Origin: CAVVZJ01 sp963752755
GTDB lineage: Bacteria > Planctomycetota > Planctomycetia > Isosphaerales > Isosphaeraceae
Direction of reading: 5' to 3'
Assembly: GCA_963752755.1 (NCBI GenBank)
Contig: CAVVZJ010000005.1
Coordinates: 1-64,000, forward strand
DNA: 64,000 bases
Positions within the stretch are counted from its first letter, which is position 1; each line of letters begins with the position of its first letter. Shown here piece by piece: positions 9,842-19,462 of the stretch. Position numbers and translations under genes: made by a program. The notes beneath the pieces were generated by a model that saw only the letters and a list, made by a program, of their open reading frames with translations, had not been told where the DNA came from and did no database searches.

Positions 9842-10936
9842 TTAACGGGACAGCCGACGGCCCGATCCTCCCGACCTCGCCGCCGTTTCCGCTTCCGGGG
9901 CCTGTCCCGGCCGGGGCCGGGGACCGTCGGGGCTGAATTCGAGGTAGTCGTACTCGCCGCGGGGCTCGTGGCCGGACCGGACGAACCAGGAGAGCAATTG
10001 CTTCCACTTCTCCGAGGCCTTCGGCCGGCCGGCGTGTTCCTCGCCCGGTGCCTCGCCCCAGAGCACCCAGAACCGAGATTCGGTGCGGACCCAGAATTCG
10101 CCGACGTGCTCCTTGACGTAGATCACGTCGGGACGGTTCCCGGGGGCGAGGCTCTCCTCCTCGGTCATGCGCGCCTTGAGGAAGGCCGCCAGCCGACAGG
10201 CGGCGATCGGCCAGTGCTCGGCCTCGCCGGTTCCCGTCGGCACGACGCAGACGCCCTCCTTGGTTCGCAACGGGCCTGAGAGGCCCTCGATCTGCAAGAG
10301 CGGCCGCGCGGCCTCGGTGGCGATCTCCAGGTTGGGCAGGACCACCGCGTGCCGGTCGAGGAAGATTCCCGATCGGGCTGGCTGCGCTTCCGCTCGACGC
10401 GCAGGGAAAGGCAGGGGCACCAGGGCGACCGGTTCCCGATAGCGGAGGTGGACCACCAACTGGTTCGGATACGATCGCTCGATCCGCACCACCTCCTCGA
10501 CCCAGGGCGAATGCAAGGCAAACCACTTCGCCAGGTCGGCCGGATCGAGGTTGAGGATCGAGAGGCTTTCCGGCGCCTGAGCCTTCTCGCGGATCTGCCG
10601 GAGCAAACCGGTGCGTCCAAGCTTGATGTACGACGGCGGCGGGGGCTCCAGGGTGATCTGGTCGAAGGGCAGACGGTAGGTCGGGCGATCGCCGAGCCAG
10701 CCGATCGCGGCCTGCGCCAGACCGTACGCGACGATCAAGGCGATCCCGAGCAGGACGGCCAGCGCCTCGACGACCGTGGCGCGGCGCCTGGGGTCGGACC
10801 GGCTGTCGGGATCGGGAGATCCCGCCTCGGGAGCCCCCAGGGCGAGGAACCTCTGCCACGGACCCGGTCCGGTGGCCGGGCCACCCCCGGGAGGGTCCGA
10901 CGTGACGGGATCGACCGGCTCGCGCGGTTCCCTCAC
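9842..10936 (-). CDS. FtsQ/DivIB-like cell division protein (POTRA domain)
   Basis: Minus strand, GTG start at 10936 behind a GGAG box; 364 aa. A proline-rich cytoplasmic N-terminus (about residues 1-50) is followed by one membrane segment (VEALAVLLGIALIVAYGLAQ, about 54-76) and a POTRA-like region (ILNLDPADLAKWFALHSPWV then RIERSYPNQLVVHLRYREPV), the pattern of FtsQ. The extended C-terminus (WVRTESRFWVLWGEAPGEE to the end) is not recognised. The gene lies downstream of murB on the same strand, as ftsQ does in dcw division/cell-wall clusters, which supports the call. Many planctomycetes lack FtsZ and a full dcw set, so a role in division is inferred. Confidence 0.65.
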   Translation of the reverse strand: MREPREPVDPVTSDPPGGGPATGPGPWQRFLALGAPEAGSPDPDSRSDPRRRATVVEALAVLLGIALIVAYGLAQAAIGWLGDRPTYRLPFDQITLEPPPPSYIKLGRTGLLRQIREKAQAPESLSILNLDPADLAKWFALHSPWVEEVVRIERSYPNQLVVHLRYREPVALVPLPFPARRAEAQPARSGIFLDRHAVVLPNLEIATEAARPLLQIEGLSGPLRTKEGVCVVPTGTGEAEHWPIAACRLAAFLKARMTEEESLAPGNRPDVIYVKEHVGEFWVRTESRFWVLWGEAPGEEHAGRPKASEKWKQLLSWFVRSGHEPRGEYDYLEFSPDGPRPRPGQAPEAETAARSGGSGRRLSR

Positions 10937-11072
10937 CGGCTCCGTCCCCTCGCCATGGCGGCGGTCGAACGGCCTCGATCGCCCCGCCCCACCGGCGCGA
11001 CGAGGGGCCGCGATGTCCGTCGCCCGATTCTCGCGACTCTGTCCGGCGCGTCAAGTCGAGGATCGGAACACC

Positions 11073-11969
11073 TTACCAAACCTGGATTTGCAAATCCAGG
11101 TCGAAGCCAAACTGCTCGTGGACGCGCTGGCGGACACGTTCGATCAGGCTCAGCACGTCGGCCGCCGTGGCTCCCGGCTGAGCGACGATGAAGTTGCCGT
11201 GCCGGTCGGAGATCTCCGCGCCGCCGACGCGCTCGCCCTTCAAGCCGGCCTGTTCGATGAGCATGCGGGCCGAGACATCCGGCGCCGGATCCTTGAAGAT
11301 GCAACCCGATGACTGGTGCCCATACGGCTGGTTCTCCTTCTTGACGATCCAGATCCGCCGCATGCGTTTGACGACCGATTCCGGGTCTTCCCGATCCAAG
11401 GCGAAGCGGGCCGCCAGGATCACCGGGTCATCCAGGTTGGACCAGCGATAGCCAAAACTCAGGTCGTCGTGTTCGCGATGGACGACCGCGCCCGAGCCAT
11501 CCAGGACCGTGACCCGACGGACAAATTGCCCGATGGCGCCCTGCCGACCTCCGGCGTTGCCCCGCAAGGCGCCGCCGATCGTGCCGGGGATGCCGGTGAG
11601 CACCTCCAGACCGGCGAGACCGGCGCGGGCCGTCTGGGAGATCAGGGCCGTTAAGGGGACCGCGGCGCCACAGTCGATGCACGCATCCTCGATGGTGACG
11701 TCGGAGAAGGCGGGGCTCTCCAGATGGACGACCAGGCCGGCAACGCCCTCATCCCGGACCAGCACGTTCGAGCCGCCACTCAGCAAGCGGAACGCCAGGC
11801 CCGACTCGCGGCAACGGGCCAGCAGGCCGCGGAGCTGTTCCAGGTCCTGGGGACGAGCGAAGAACTCGGCCGGGCCGCCGAGTCGAAACCAGGTCAGCGG
11901 GGCCAGAGGTTCCGACGTCGTGACGATCTCGGGGAAGTCGTCGAATGGACCCATCTGCTCCTGTCCCAT
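11073..11969 (-). CDS. murB: UDP-N-acetylenolpyruvoylglucosamine reductase MurB
   Basis: Cytoplasmic flavoenzyme that reduces UDP-GlcNAc-enolpyruvate to UDP-MurNAc in peptidoglycan synthesis. Motifs: TWFRLGGPAEFF, the FAD-binding block LLSGGSNVLVRDEGVAGLVV, GIPGTIGGALRGNAGG, the SSGCIFKDP segment near the active site, and LKGERVGGAEISDRHGNFIV near the C-terminus. The frame is open to 12086, but the residues before MGQEQMGPFDDF look unrelated, so ATG 11969 (or the ATG 15 nt further in) is the likely start. An ftsQ-like gene follows on the same strand. Its presence supports the view that this planctomycete makes peptidoglycan. Confidence 0.93.
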   Translation of the reverse strand: MGQEQMGPFDDFPEIVTTSEPLAPLTWFRLGGPAEFFARPQDLEQLRGLLARCRESGLAFRLLSGGSNVLVRDEGVAGLVVHLESPAFSDVTIEDACIDCGAAVPLTALISQTARAGLAGLEVLTGIPGTIGGALRGNAGGRQGAIGQFVRRVTVLDGSGAVVHREHDDLSFGYRWSNLDDPVILAARFALDREDPESVVKRMRRIWIVKKENQPYGHQSSGCIFKDPAPDVSARMLIEQAGLKGERVGGAEISDRHGNFIVAQPGATAADVLSLIERVRQRVHEQFGFDLDLQIQVW

Positions 11970-12135
11970 CCTCACGGTCACGACCCGCCGGCCCATCCCG
12001 GCCCGGCCTGCCTCGTCGCCCCAACTGCCGAAGTGTAAACCGTCTGGGGCCGGGGACATGGTAGCCGCAACGGCCGGGACCGTCAAGCAAGCCCGCGCGG
12101 TCTCTGTCCGGCGCCCTCAAGAGCGTTCGAAAAAG

Positions 12136-12519
12136 CTAGGAAACGAGCGGACGCGAGCGCCAGACGATCTGGCAGCGATTGCCGCCTGGGTCCTGAAAGA
12201 AGGCAGTCCGAAAGTCGTCGGTGACGACCTTCGTATCGGTCTCAAACTGGGCTCCCTGGCGTTCGAGCGCGGCGCGGGCGGTGGCGAAATCGTCCACGAG
12301 GAAGGCGACGTGGCAAACGAAGCGGGTGTTCACGTCCGCGATCCCGGCCGGTCGCGCGATGATTTCCAGGACCGAGCCGCCGTCGTCCGCGAGGAAGTAG
12401 CCCGGAATCGGGGCGCGGCTGTTGTCCAGCACGACGCGGAGGCCCATCGTCTCGGCATAGAAGGTCCGCAGGGTTTCGAGGTCGTCGGCGAAGAGGGCGA
12501 AGTGTTCGATGCGGGACAT
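12136..12519 (-). CDS. VOC family protein (glyoxalase/bleomycin-resistance fold)
   Basis: Starts at the ATG at 12519 (MSRIEHFALFADDLETLRTF); 127 aa, the usual size. It has the paired beta-alpha-beta modules of the vicinal oxygen chelate fold: the start IEHFALFADDLE (metal-ligand His), GGSVLEIIARP (Glu), CHVAFLVDDF (second His) and FFQDPGGNRCQIVWR at the end. The metal-ligand positions appear kept, so it is probably an active metalloenzyme, but the substrate is not predictable. It sits 167 nt upstream of murB on the same strand. Confidence 0.85.
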   Translation of the reverse strand: MSRIEHFALFADDLETLRTFYAETMGLRVVLDNSRAPIPGYFLADDGGSVLEIIARPAGIADVNTRFVCHVAFLVDDFATARAALERQGAQFETDTKVVTDDFRTAFFQDPGGNRCQIVWRSRPLVS

Positions 12520-12576
12520 GGTGGGGAGCACTCCCAGGGTTATCGGCTGGAATTGGGCGGGACGAAGGCGGACCGG

Positions 12577-13059
12577 CTAGCGACGCTGGCCTTGCGGCTC
12601 CCCGACGAGGGCGACGATCGCCTGCCACTCCCGGGGGCTCACGGGCTGCACGGAGAGGCGGCTTCCCTTGCGGAGCAACTCCATGCCCTCCAGCGCCGGG
12701 ACGGTCCGGAGCCGCGGCAGTTCCAGGGGCGGATCGATCGGGCGGACGGCCCGGATCGAGACCTGGAACCAGGTCGGCTGCGCCGGGTCGCTCTTCGGGT
12801 CGTAATTCTTCGAGGAGGGGTCGAACGCGGTCGGGTCGGGGTGGCCGTCGCGGACGACCCTGGCAAGACCGACGATGGCCGGCGGATCGGCGTTGGAGTG
12901 ATAGAAGAGGACGCCGTCGCCGACCTGAATCTGATCGCGAAGGAAGTTGCGGGCCTGATAGTTGCGCACGCCATCCCAGCCGGTCGTGCCATCGGGCGCG
13001 GCCATCAGGTCGGCGAAGCTGAAGGCATCGGGCTCGGACTTGAACAACCAGTAAGCCAT
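12577..13059 (-). CDS. EVE domain-containing protein
   Basis: 160 aa starting MAYWLFKSEPDAFSF, the hallmark opening of EVE/thymocyte nuclear protein 1-like proteins. Further family features are WDGVRNYQARNFLR, VGDGVLFYHSN and WFQVSIRAVRPI. The EVE fold is related to PUA and is thought to bind modified bases in nucleic acid; the aromatic cage region is present. The gene lies 46 nt upstream of the VOC gene on the same strand and could be co-transcribed with it. Confidence 0.92.
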   Translation of the reverse strand: MAYWLFKSEPDAFSFADLMAAPDGTTGWDGVRNYQARNFLRDQIQVGDGVLFYHSNADPPAIVGLARVVRDGHPDPTAFDPSSKNYDPKSDPAQPTWFQVSIRAVRPIDPPLELPRLRTVPALEGMELLRKGSRLSVQPVSPREWQAIVALVGEPQGQRR

Positions 13060-13177
13060 ACGGTTCCGTGGCGAAGCTGCGGGGAGAGAGTTTCCTTCAA
13101 ACTCAAGGCGGGATTGTCGCGAACGGGCCGCCGCGAAGCAACGGGGCTCCGGCCTTGCACTGGTTTGACGTCGAGAA

Positions 13178-13210
13178 AAGGCCCGCGACTCGGGAAGAGT
13201 CGCGGGCCTT
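13178..13210 (-). terminator. Rho-independent terminator downstream of the export lipoprotein gene
   Basis: A 14-bp perfect stem, AAGGCCCGCGACTC at 13178-13191 pairing with 13197-13210 around a 5-nt loop. On the minus strand the stem is followed by a short T run (CCTTTTC). It lies about 45 nt past the stop of the gene at 13256. Confidence 0.75.
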
Positions 13211-13255
13211 CGAGGTTCGATCGCCGAGGGTCATTCCGAAACCCGGTCGCCAGGA

Positions 13256-14173
13256 TCAGCGAGCCGGCGTGTTCAAGGGGACCGTAGCGAAGGTTCGGCC
13301 GCTGCTGGTCGTACCAGTGTTGACGCCACCGTTGATCGGGATGTTGATGGACTTCAGGTTACGTGCCATGAAGGAGTATTGCAGGATCGAGGAGATGACG
13401 GTGTTGAAGGGAGCCGCCAGGCGATCGAGGAAGATCGTGGCCCGGACGATCGGGTCGCGATAGACGAAGATGCGATCACCCGGCATGAGCTGGTAGTTGG
13501 TCGTCGGGTCGCCTTCCTGAATGATGGCGGCCAGGTTGATCGGCAAGATCTGAGGCTCGGCGGACCCGGGCGGGGATGGGCGGACCAGGCGGACGTTCGG
13601 GAAGGAGGCCGTGGGGGTCAGGCCACCGGCGTAGTTGATGGCGTCGAGCACGGTCTCATTGCCGGTGATCGGCAAGCGGCCTGGCGCGGCGACGTCACCC
13701 TGGACGTAATACACCTGGCTGTTGTAGGCGGCCACGTCCACGAAGACCCGGTCCGACTCGGCCGGCTTGATCGTGATGGACCGTCCCTCGGGCCCGACGC
13801 CGAGCAGGCCCAGAGCCTCATCGGAGAGATACTTGCGCAGGTGGATGATAATTTTTTCTTTGACCTCGCGGATCGTCAGGCCGTTGACGTACACGTCGCC
13901 GTAGAAGCCCAGGGTGATCGTGCCGTCGGGCCGGACGAGGCGTTCGCCGGTGATCGGCCGGCCGGGGAGGGCCTCCAGCACATCGACGATGAGCAGGTCG
14001 GGCGGCGCCACGACGTACTCGGGCATCGACATCTTGTTCAGTTCCCGAGGGATCGGTGTCCTGGCGATCTGTTCCTCGGGGGTCCGGACCGTCTGGCAAC
14101 CGCAGGCGGCGATGAGGGCCAGCGGCACCAGCAATCGGCCGACCCGGCGGAGATCGACCCTCGTGCGCTCCAT
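13256..14173 (-). CDS. Polysaccharide biosynthesis/export lipoprotein (Wza-like)
   Basis: 305 aa. The N-terminus has a basic start, a hydrophobic core (LVPLALIAACGC) and a lipobox-type cysteine (AACGC). The Poly_export domain follows (EYVVAPPDLLIVDVLEAL ... VRPDGTITLGFYGDVYVNGL), then an SLBB-like segment (VYYVQGDVAAPGRLPITGNE with VLDAINYAGGLTP). The end, YQLMPGDRIFVYRDPIVRAT, is typical. Such proteins form the outer-membrane channel for capsule or exopolysaccharide. No polymerase, flippase or tyrosine kinase gene is next to it, so the partner genes must lie elsewhere. A terminator follows. Confidence 0.88.
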   Translation of the reverse strand: MERTRVDLRRVGRLLVPLALIAACGCQTVRTPEEQIARTPIPRELNKMSMPEYVVAPPDLLIVDVLEALPGRPITGERLVRPDGTITLGFYGDVYVNGLTIREVKEKIIIHLRKYLSDEALGLLGVGPEGRSITIKPAESDRVFVDVAAYNSQVYYVQGDVAAPGRLPITGNETVLDAINYAGGLTPTASFPNVRLVRPSPPGSAEPQILPINLAAIIQEGDPTTNYQLMPGDRIFVYRDPIVRATIFLDRLAAPFNTVISSILQYSFMARNLKSINIPINGGVNTGTTSSGRTFATVPLNTPAR

Positions 14174-14477
14174 GCGTCTCTCCTACCCGGACCAGCCGGG
14201 ACCGGCAAGGAGCCCCGCCGGTAGGTGGGGTCGTCCGTGCCTCCTGATATCCGTTCATCCTCGCAGGAGACCGGGCGCCGCGGCCGGTCGAGGAAGGCTG
14301 GAAGCGGCGGGAATTCCCGGTCGGGCCGGCCGCGGAAGAATTCGTTGCGGACTCGGCCTTGACAGGCTTTAGAATCGGCAGGGCGATCCGAGTGCTCAAG
14401 GGGAAACGACTGCCCTTGCCGTCACGGGCCGCACGCCCGTTACAACCGCTACCGTCACCGGCCCGGCCCGGCGACGA
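14174..14477. other. 304-bp intergenic stretch
   Basis: Lies upstream of the export lipoprotein gene and downstream of the secreted-protein gene, both on the minus strand. It should hold the promoter of the export gene. No clear -35/-10 pair or repeat was recognised. Confidence 0.4.
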
Positions 14478-14999
14478 TCACGGCTGGGGAATCCGTCGCA
14501 CGCTCCGGCCGTAGTAATTGGCCGCCGAGGCTCCCCGGTCGGGCACCCGCTGGAAGTAGCGCTCGGCACCCGCCGTCGGATGCGCCAGCGTGTACGGCAT
14601 CCGTGCGGCGCCGGTCGAGAGCGGCCGGGAAGCCCGGCCCATCGTCGGCGGCACGGAATAGGGCTGGTGCCGATCCGTTCCCTCCTCCGCCGAACGGACG
14701 CCGCTGATCCGCCCCGAACCGAGCCCGCCCCGGGCGTTCTGGGCGCCGAGCATGTAGAGAAGACCCAGGTCGGGACTGATCGGCACGGCCGTCATGTACG
14801 GGTTCAGGTAAGGGTTGAAAGCCGGACTGGTGTACGGATTGGCGTAGGCCGTCGTGTACGCACTCGCACCCGCCGGGATCGGGTTGGCGTAGCCGCCCGC
14901 TGCCGGGATGGGCGACGTCGCCTGAGCCGAGGCCCCGCCCGGCGCCACCGACAGCCAGACCACCGCCACCATGCTCCACCTGGTCAGATTCGGCTTCAT
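14478..14999 (-). CDS. Secreted hypothetical protein, Ala/Pro/Tyr-rich
   Basis: Start at the ATG at 14999, directly behind an excellent ribosome site (AGGAGG, 6 nt spacing); 173 aa. Signal peptide: MKPNLTRWSMVAVVWLSVAP with an AxA site (GGASAQA). The mature part is low in complexity, with repeated short units around YANP (GGYANPIPAG, YTTAYANPYT, FNPYLNPY). No enzyme motif. Probably a cell-surface or extracellular protein. It is divergent from the secreted protein at 15358, and the two may share a promoter region. Confidence 0.7.
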   Translation of the reverse strand: MKPNLTRWSMVAVVWLSVAPGGASAQATSPIPAAGGYANPIPAGASAYTTAYANPYTSPAFNPYLNPYMTAVPISPDLGLLYMLGAQNARGGLGSGRISGVRSAEEGTDRHQPYSVPPTMGRASRPLSTGAARMPYTLAHPTAGAERYFQRVPDRGASAANYYGRSVRRIPQP

Positions 15000-15357
15000 T
15001 GCATACCTCCTGTCTGCGTTGGGATCGGGAGCGGAGCGTCCCCGGGCCTCCGGCGCCGGCGAGAGTCCGCCACTGCCTCGGCATCGACCGGTCCCGGCGC
15101 TCCGATTCACCAAATTCCCGGACGGTGCCAACCGCCAGCGTGCTATCGGCAAGCTCGTCAGAACCTATATCTTGCAAACTACCGGCATTCTCCGTCTTTC
15201 CCAGATTCACTACAGAAGGGTTGGCCTGGCGCCCGATCGAGGGAGAACGGTGAGAGACCCGAGGGTCGGGTCGCGTCCGGGGCTCGGAGCGACGCGCGTC
15301 GCGACCGGGCGGCCGGCTCCTGAGCTTGCGAAGCGAATCGTGGAAGCGAGGACGAGC
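15000..15357. other. Divergent intergenic region between two secreted-protein genes
   Basis: About 360 bp separate the start codons of oppositely directed genes, so promoters for both are expected. It is GC-rich except for about 15165-15215. No confident promoter or operator was found. Confidence 0.4.
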
Positions 15358-16313
15358 ATGAGGAGGAACAGGCGGTTCCCGACCCGGGCTCTGGCCCTGG
15401 CGGTGGTCCTGATGGCCCCGGCAGCCGCGCGGCGCAGTTGTTTCCGGATATCTACATTCAACGGCAACGGCCTTGCTGCGTTGGGGAGGACCCGCGTTAC
15501 CGGATCATCCGCGAGCAGTATTTCGGGTATTACCCGACCTGCTGGCGGCGGTTCCCGCCCGGCTGGGGCTGCCCGAGTCCGGAGGCGCCGAACTGGGAGC
15601 AGTCGCTGCGGGATGTTCCCTTGCAACAGCCGGGCGAGGGTGGCGAGGAACTCATGCCGGGCGAGGGAGGATTCGACCCGTTCGGGATGCCCGGTCAGCG
15701 TCGCGAGGGTGGGGCGGCTCCCGGCGAGCAGCCGAACCTGCCTCCCTTGCCGCCGGATACGGACCCGTTCCGCATGGATCTCCAGCCTCCTGCCGGCAAT
15801 GCCCCGGCGCCGGATGGCGAACCCGGCCCGGCCAGCGGCGCAGAGCCAGGCTCGCCGGATCTCTCCCCGCCTCCGGCCGGTGGGGCTGGTGACCTGAACT
15901 TGCCCCGCGCCGATGCCGGACTCGCTCCGGTGCCGGGCGAGGCCGACTCCGGGCCGGCTCCCGAGGCCCCTGCCCTGGAGACCTCCGGCGCCCTGGCTCC
16001 GGCCGCGCCGGCGGCGGCGACGGGCGTGGCGCCGACGATCATCTCGCCCCTGGCCCCGTCTCCGGACCTGGGCGGGCTGTCCGGCGAGTTGCTACCGAAT
16101 GCCCCGCCGCTGGCGCCTCCTGACGCGGCCGTCGGTGTCGACGGGCCGATCTCCCTGCCGGCCAACGCTCTGCCCGGACCGGTCTCCGGGATTCCCGGTC
16201 CGGAGCTGGAGCCGATTCCCGGCCCCGGACCGGCCGACGTCCATCGGCAACAACCCGCTCCGCCGCGTCGCGGTATCCTGGCTCGATTCTTCAAGCGATC
16301 GCGGCAGCGGTAA
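15358..16313 (+). pseudogene. Secreted proline-rich protein, one frameshift after the signal peptide
   Basis: The ATG at 15358 opens a signal peptide, MRRNRRFPTRALALAVVLMA with AAA at its end. About 25 codons in, near 15430-15440, the frame must shift by one base to reach AQLFPDIYIQRQRPCCVGED and the conserved planctomycete-looking head FGYYPTCWRRFPPGWGCP. The remainder (about 230 aa) is a Pro/Ala/Gly-rich spacer ending in a basic tail (RRGILARFFKRSRQR). The lesion looks like one lost base in GCGC(C)GGCGC and may be a sequencing error. Function unknown; likely surface-exposed or periplasmic. Confidence 0.6.
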
Positions 16314-16338
16314 TGCGGTCGCCTCGATTGAACGTGGA

Positions 16339-16377
16339 ACGCCGCATCCCAGGCTCGTGGAGTCGGGGATGCGGCGT
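16339..16377. terminator. Bidirectional terminator-like hairpin
   Basis: A stem of about 12 bp, ACGCCGCATCCC at 16339-16350 pairing with GGGATGCGGCGT ending at 16377, with a 14-nt loop, followed by GTTTCC. It lies between the ends of two convergent genes (stop at 16313 on the plus strand, stop at 16478 on the minus strand). Confidence 0.65.
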
Positions 16378-16477
16378 GTTTCCATGCGCGGCGGACTGGA
16401 GAAGTCGGAGATAACCGGATCGATGGCCTTCGCGGGAGAGAGTCCGGGTGAAGCTCACGGTTCCCGGCGACCTGGAA

Positions 16478-16807
16478 TCACTTCTGCTTGGCCTCGGCCT
16501 GGGCATGGGCCTCGCCAACGTCGGCCTGGACGTCCTTGTTGACCTCGACCTGAATCGTGACCGGGGTATCGGTCTCCTTCTCGCTGAGGACCTTGTTCGT
16601 CGCCGGGTCGATGACCCGCTCGACATCCTGGTAGATCACTTCCCTCGGCTTGGTCTGGGCCTTCGAATCCTGCACCCCGAGAGCTTCCTTCGCCGCCTCG
16701 GCGGCCCGGTCTTCCTTGGTGTCGTTGCAGCCGGCGAGGCTGGCGGTTGCGAGGCAAAACCCGAGCAGATAAGCCGTCATCTTGCGGTTTGTCGCTGGGA
16801 AGAACAT
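16478..16807 (-). CDS. Small lipoprotein, hypothetical
   Basis: 109 aa; ATG at 16807 has an AGGAG box 6 nt upstream. The N-terminus is a lipoprotein signal, YLLGFCLATASLAGC, with the lipobox LAGC at about residue 26. The mature chain is highly charged and helical (EDRAAEAAKEALGVQ, VTIQVEVNKDVQADV). No known domain. Typical of the small periplasmic lipoproteins of unknown role in planctomycetes. Confidence 0.7.
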   Translation of the reverse strand: MFFPATNRKMTAYLLGFCLATASLAGCNDTKEDRAAEAAKEALGVQDSKAQTKPREVIYQDVERVIDPATNKVLSEKETDTPVTIQVEVNKDVQADVGEAHAQAEAKQK

Positions 16808-17051
16808 GGAATCTCCTTCCGAACTCTTCTAAACTCAAGGGGTGTGCGAAAAGCTCTGCCTGACGCTTGCAGGATAGGCTCGGCGCCCCGGCTTCGATCC
16901 CGGACGGTGGACCGAGCGACAATTGTCGGACACCGCTTCTCGCACACCCTCTCAGACTGCTGGTTTCCACATCCGGCACAACAGAGCAAGTCGTGCGCCG
17001 CAGTTTCCAGGGGCCTTCCCCCGCATGTCCTTCGCCCCCCGGAGGTCTTCC

Positions 17052-19462
17052 ATGAACGTCCACCTGCCCCGACAGGCGGCGTCCGCGTTACTGGTCTGGT
17101 TCGCCCTGGTTCCCTTCCTCGCACGGGGGCAGGACGAGGTCCCGGCCGAAGGGCCCTACGGAGCCGTTGCAGAGGTACTCGGCCCCTGGATCGAGCGAGA
17201 GCGAGCGGATAAGGGTCTGCCGGCCGTGATGATTGCGCTGGTGGATGATCAGCGGATCGTCTGGGCCCGAGGTTTTGGCTGGGCCGATCCCGATACGAAG
17301 CGGCCGGCGACGGCCGAGACGATCGTTCGTGTCGGCTCGGTCTCGAAGCTGTTTACCGACCTCGCCTTGATGCGACTCGTCGAGCAGGGAGAGATCGACC
17401 TCGATGCACCCGTGCAGAAGTACCTACCAGACTTTGCGCCGACGAATCCGTTCGACAGGCCGATCACCTTGCGTCAGTTGATGTCCCACCGCTCCGGGCT
17501 CGTCCGCGAGCCGCCGGTCGGTCACTACTTCGACCCGACCCATCCGACGCTCGCCGCAACGGTCCGGAGTCTCAACACCACGCGGCTCGTCTATGAGCCG
17601 GAGAAGCACACCAAGTATTCCAACGCGGGGATCGCCGTCGTTGGCCAGGTCGTGGCGGCGAAGTCCGGACAGACGTTCGAGACAGCGATCGAGCAGGCCG
17701 TTCTGAGGCCGGCGGGCCTCGAGCAGAGCCGCTTCCACCTGGCCCCGGACAGGAAGGGGACCTGGCGAAGGCGGTCATGTGGACCCGCGACGGTCGGACC
17801 TTCGACGCCCCGACGTTCCCCCTCGGCACCGCGCCGGCGGGCAACCTCTACAGTACGGTTCACGACCTCGGGCGGTTTCTCGGCCTGCTTTTTGCGGGAG
17901 GCCAGGGACCAGGCGATCGGGTAGTGAATCGGAAAACGCTCGAGGCGATGTGGAAACCGCAGTTCGCCGGTCCGACGGGTCAGGCTCCCTTCGGGCTCGG
18001 CTTCGCGCTGGGCAGCCTCGACGGCCAGCGGCGGGTCGGCCACAGCGGAGCCGTGTACGGTTTCGCCACGGAACTGGCCGCCTTGCCGGATGAGAAGCTC
18101 GGCGTCGCCGTCGTCGCAACGAAGGACTGCGCCAACGCCGTCACCCGCGAGATCGCGGAGACAGCTCTGCGGCTGATGCGAGCCGCTCGTCGCGGCGAGC
18201 CCTTGCCGGAACTGCCACCGACGACGGTGCCTGTGCCCCCCGAACTCGCCCGACGGCTCCGGGGCAAGTACCTGAAGGACGCCATCGGCTTCGAACTGGT
18301 CGAGCACGGCGGCCAGCTCGATTTCCTCCCGATCCTGGGCGGCTACCGGACCCGCTTGCGAACGCTCGGCGAATCACTGATGGTCGATGACGTGCTGGCC
18401 CGGGGGCCGAAACTCGTTCTCGAAGGCGAGACGATCAAGATCGGCTCCTTACGGTTTGCCCGGGTCGCCGAGACGGGCCTGCCGCATCCCCCGCCCGATC
18501 GCTGGCGGGGTCTGATCGGGGAATACGGCTGGGATCACAACACCCTTTATATCCTCGAAAAGAATGGTTGCCTTTACGCCTTGATTGAATGGTTCTTCTA
18601 CTACCCGCTCGACGAACGCTCCGCGGAGGAATTCGCCTTCCCCGCGCACGGCCTCTACGACGGGGAACGCCTCGTCTTCACCCGCGACGCCAGGGGCCGG
18701 GCGACGCAGGTTGTGGCCGCGAGTGTCACCTTCCAGCGCCGCTCGATCGGGCCAGGCGTGGAGGACGGCAAGCCCTTCCAGATCCGGCCCGTCCAGCCCG
18801 TCGCCGACCTCCGCGCCCGGGCCCTGTCCACCGAACCGCCCCAGGAAACGGGCGACTTCCGCCGGCCCGAACTCGTGGAATTGATCTCCCTCGACCCGAC
18901 GATCCAGCTCGACATCCGCTACGCCGGAACCAGGAACTTTCTCGGCACGCCGTTTTACCGCGACGCCCGCGCTTTCCTTCAACGTCCGGCCGCGGAGGCT
19001 CTGTTGCGTGCCCACCACAGGCTGAGTGATCGCGGCTATGGCCTCTTGATTCACGATGCTTACCGCCCCTGGTTCGTCACCAAGATGTTCTGGGACGCAA
19101 CCTCGGGCCCGGATCGGAACTTCGTCGCTGATCCGTCACAGGGCTCGCGGCACAACCGAGGCTGTGCGGTCGATCTTTCGCTCTACCACCTCAAGACGGG
19201 CGAGCCGGTCGCGATGGTCGGCGGCTACGACGAGTTCTCTCCCCGTTCCAATCCCGACTACCCCGGCGGCACCGACCGCCAGCGCTGGCACCGCGAGTTG
19301 CTCCTTCGCACGATGGAGGACGAGGGCTTCACCGTCAACGACGTCGAGTGGTGGCACTTCGACTACCGTGACTGGCCGCACTATCCGATCCTCAACCAGC
19401 CCTTCGAGAAGATCGTCCCGCGCCGGCCGGACCACCTTGACCTGCCTTCACCTCCGGAGTCA
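17052..19462 (+). pseudogene. Serine hydrolase (class C beta-lactamase fold) fused to VanX-type D-Ala-D-Ala dipeptidase; one frameshift
   Basis: ATG 17052 follows GGAGGT at 6 nt, with a signal peptide (ASALLVWFALVPFLARG). Domain 1 is a penicillin-binding-protein/beta-lactamase fold: SVSK (S-x-x-K nucleophile motif), YSNAG (Y-x-N), HSG near the end of the domain. Near 17750 one base is missing and the frame resumes at EGDLAKAVMWTRDGRTF. Domain 2 is an M15-type dipeptidase: LDIRYAGTRNF, IHDAYRPW (catalytic Arg), SRHNRGCAVDLSL (zinc His and Asp, SxHxxGxAxD) and EWWHFDYRDW (catalytic Glu, zinc His). Both active sites are complete, which suggests a secreted cell-wall hydrolase acting on D-Ala-D-Ala. 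An IS5 element begins right after codon PPES at 19462; from there the frame is foreign. Confidence 0.8.

Noticed and set aside
7825..9936. Very long open frame (703 codons) on the plus strand
   Set aside because: It is the antisense shadow of secA; the minus strand encodes all SecA motor motifs, and the plus frame has none.
9842..11969. A full dcw (division and cell wall) cluster
   Set aside because: Only murB and an ftsQ-like gene are present; secA lies on one side and a VOC gene on the other.
15210..16300. Large minus-strand frames opposite the proline-rich secreted protein
   Set aside because: Mirror frames of Gly/Pro/Ala-rich coding sequence; no start site, no family pattern.
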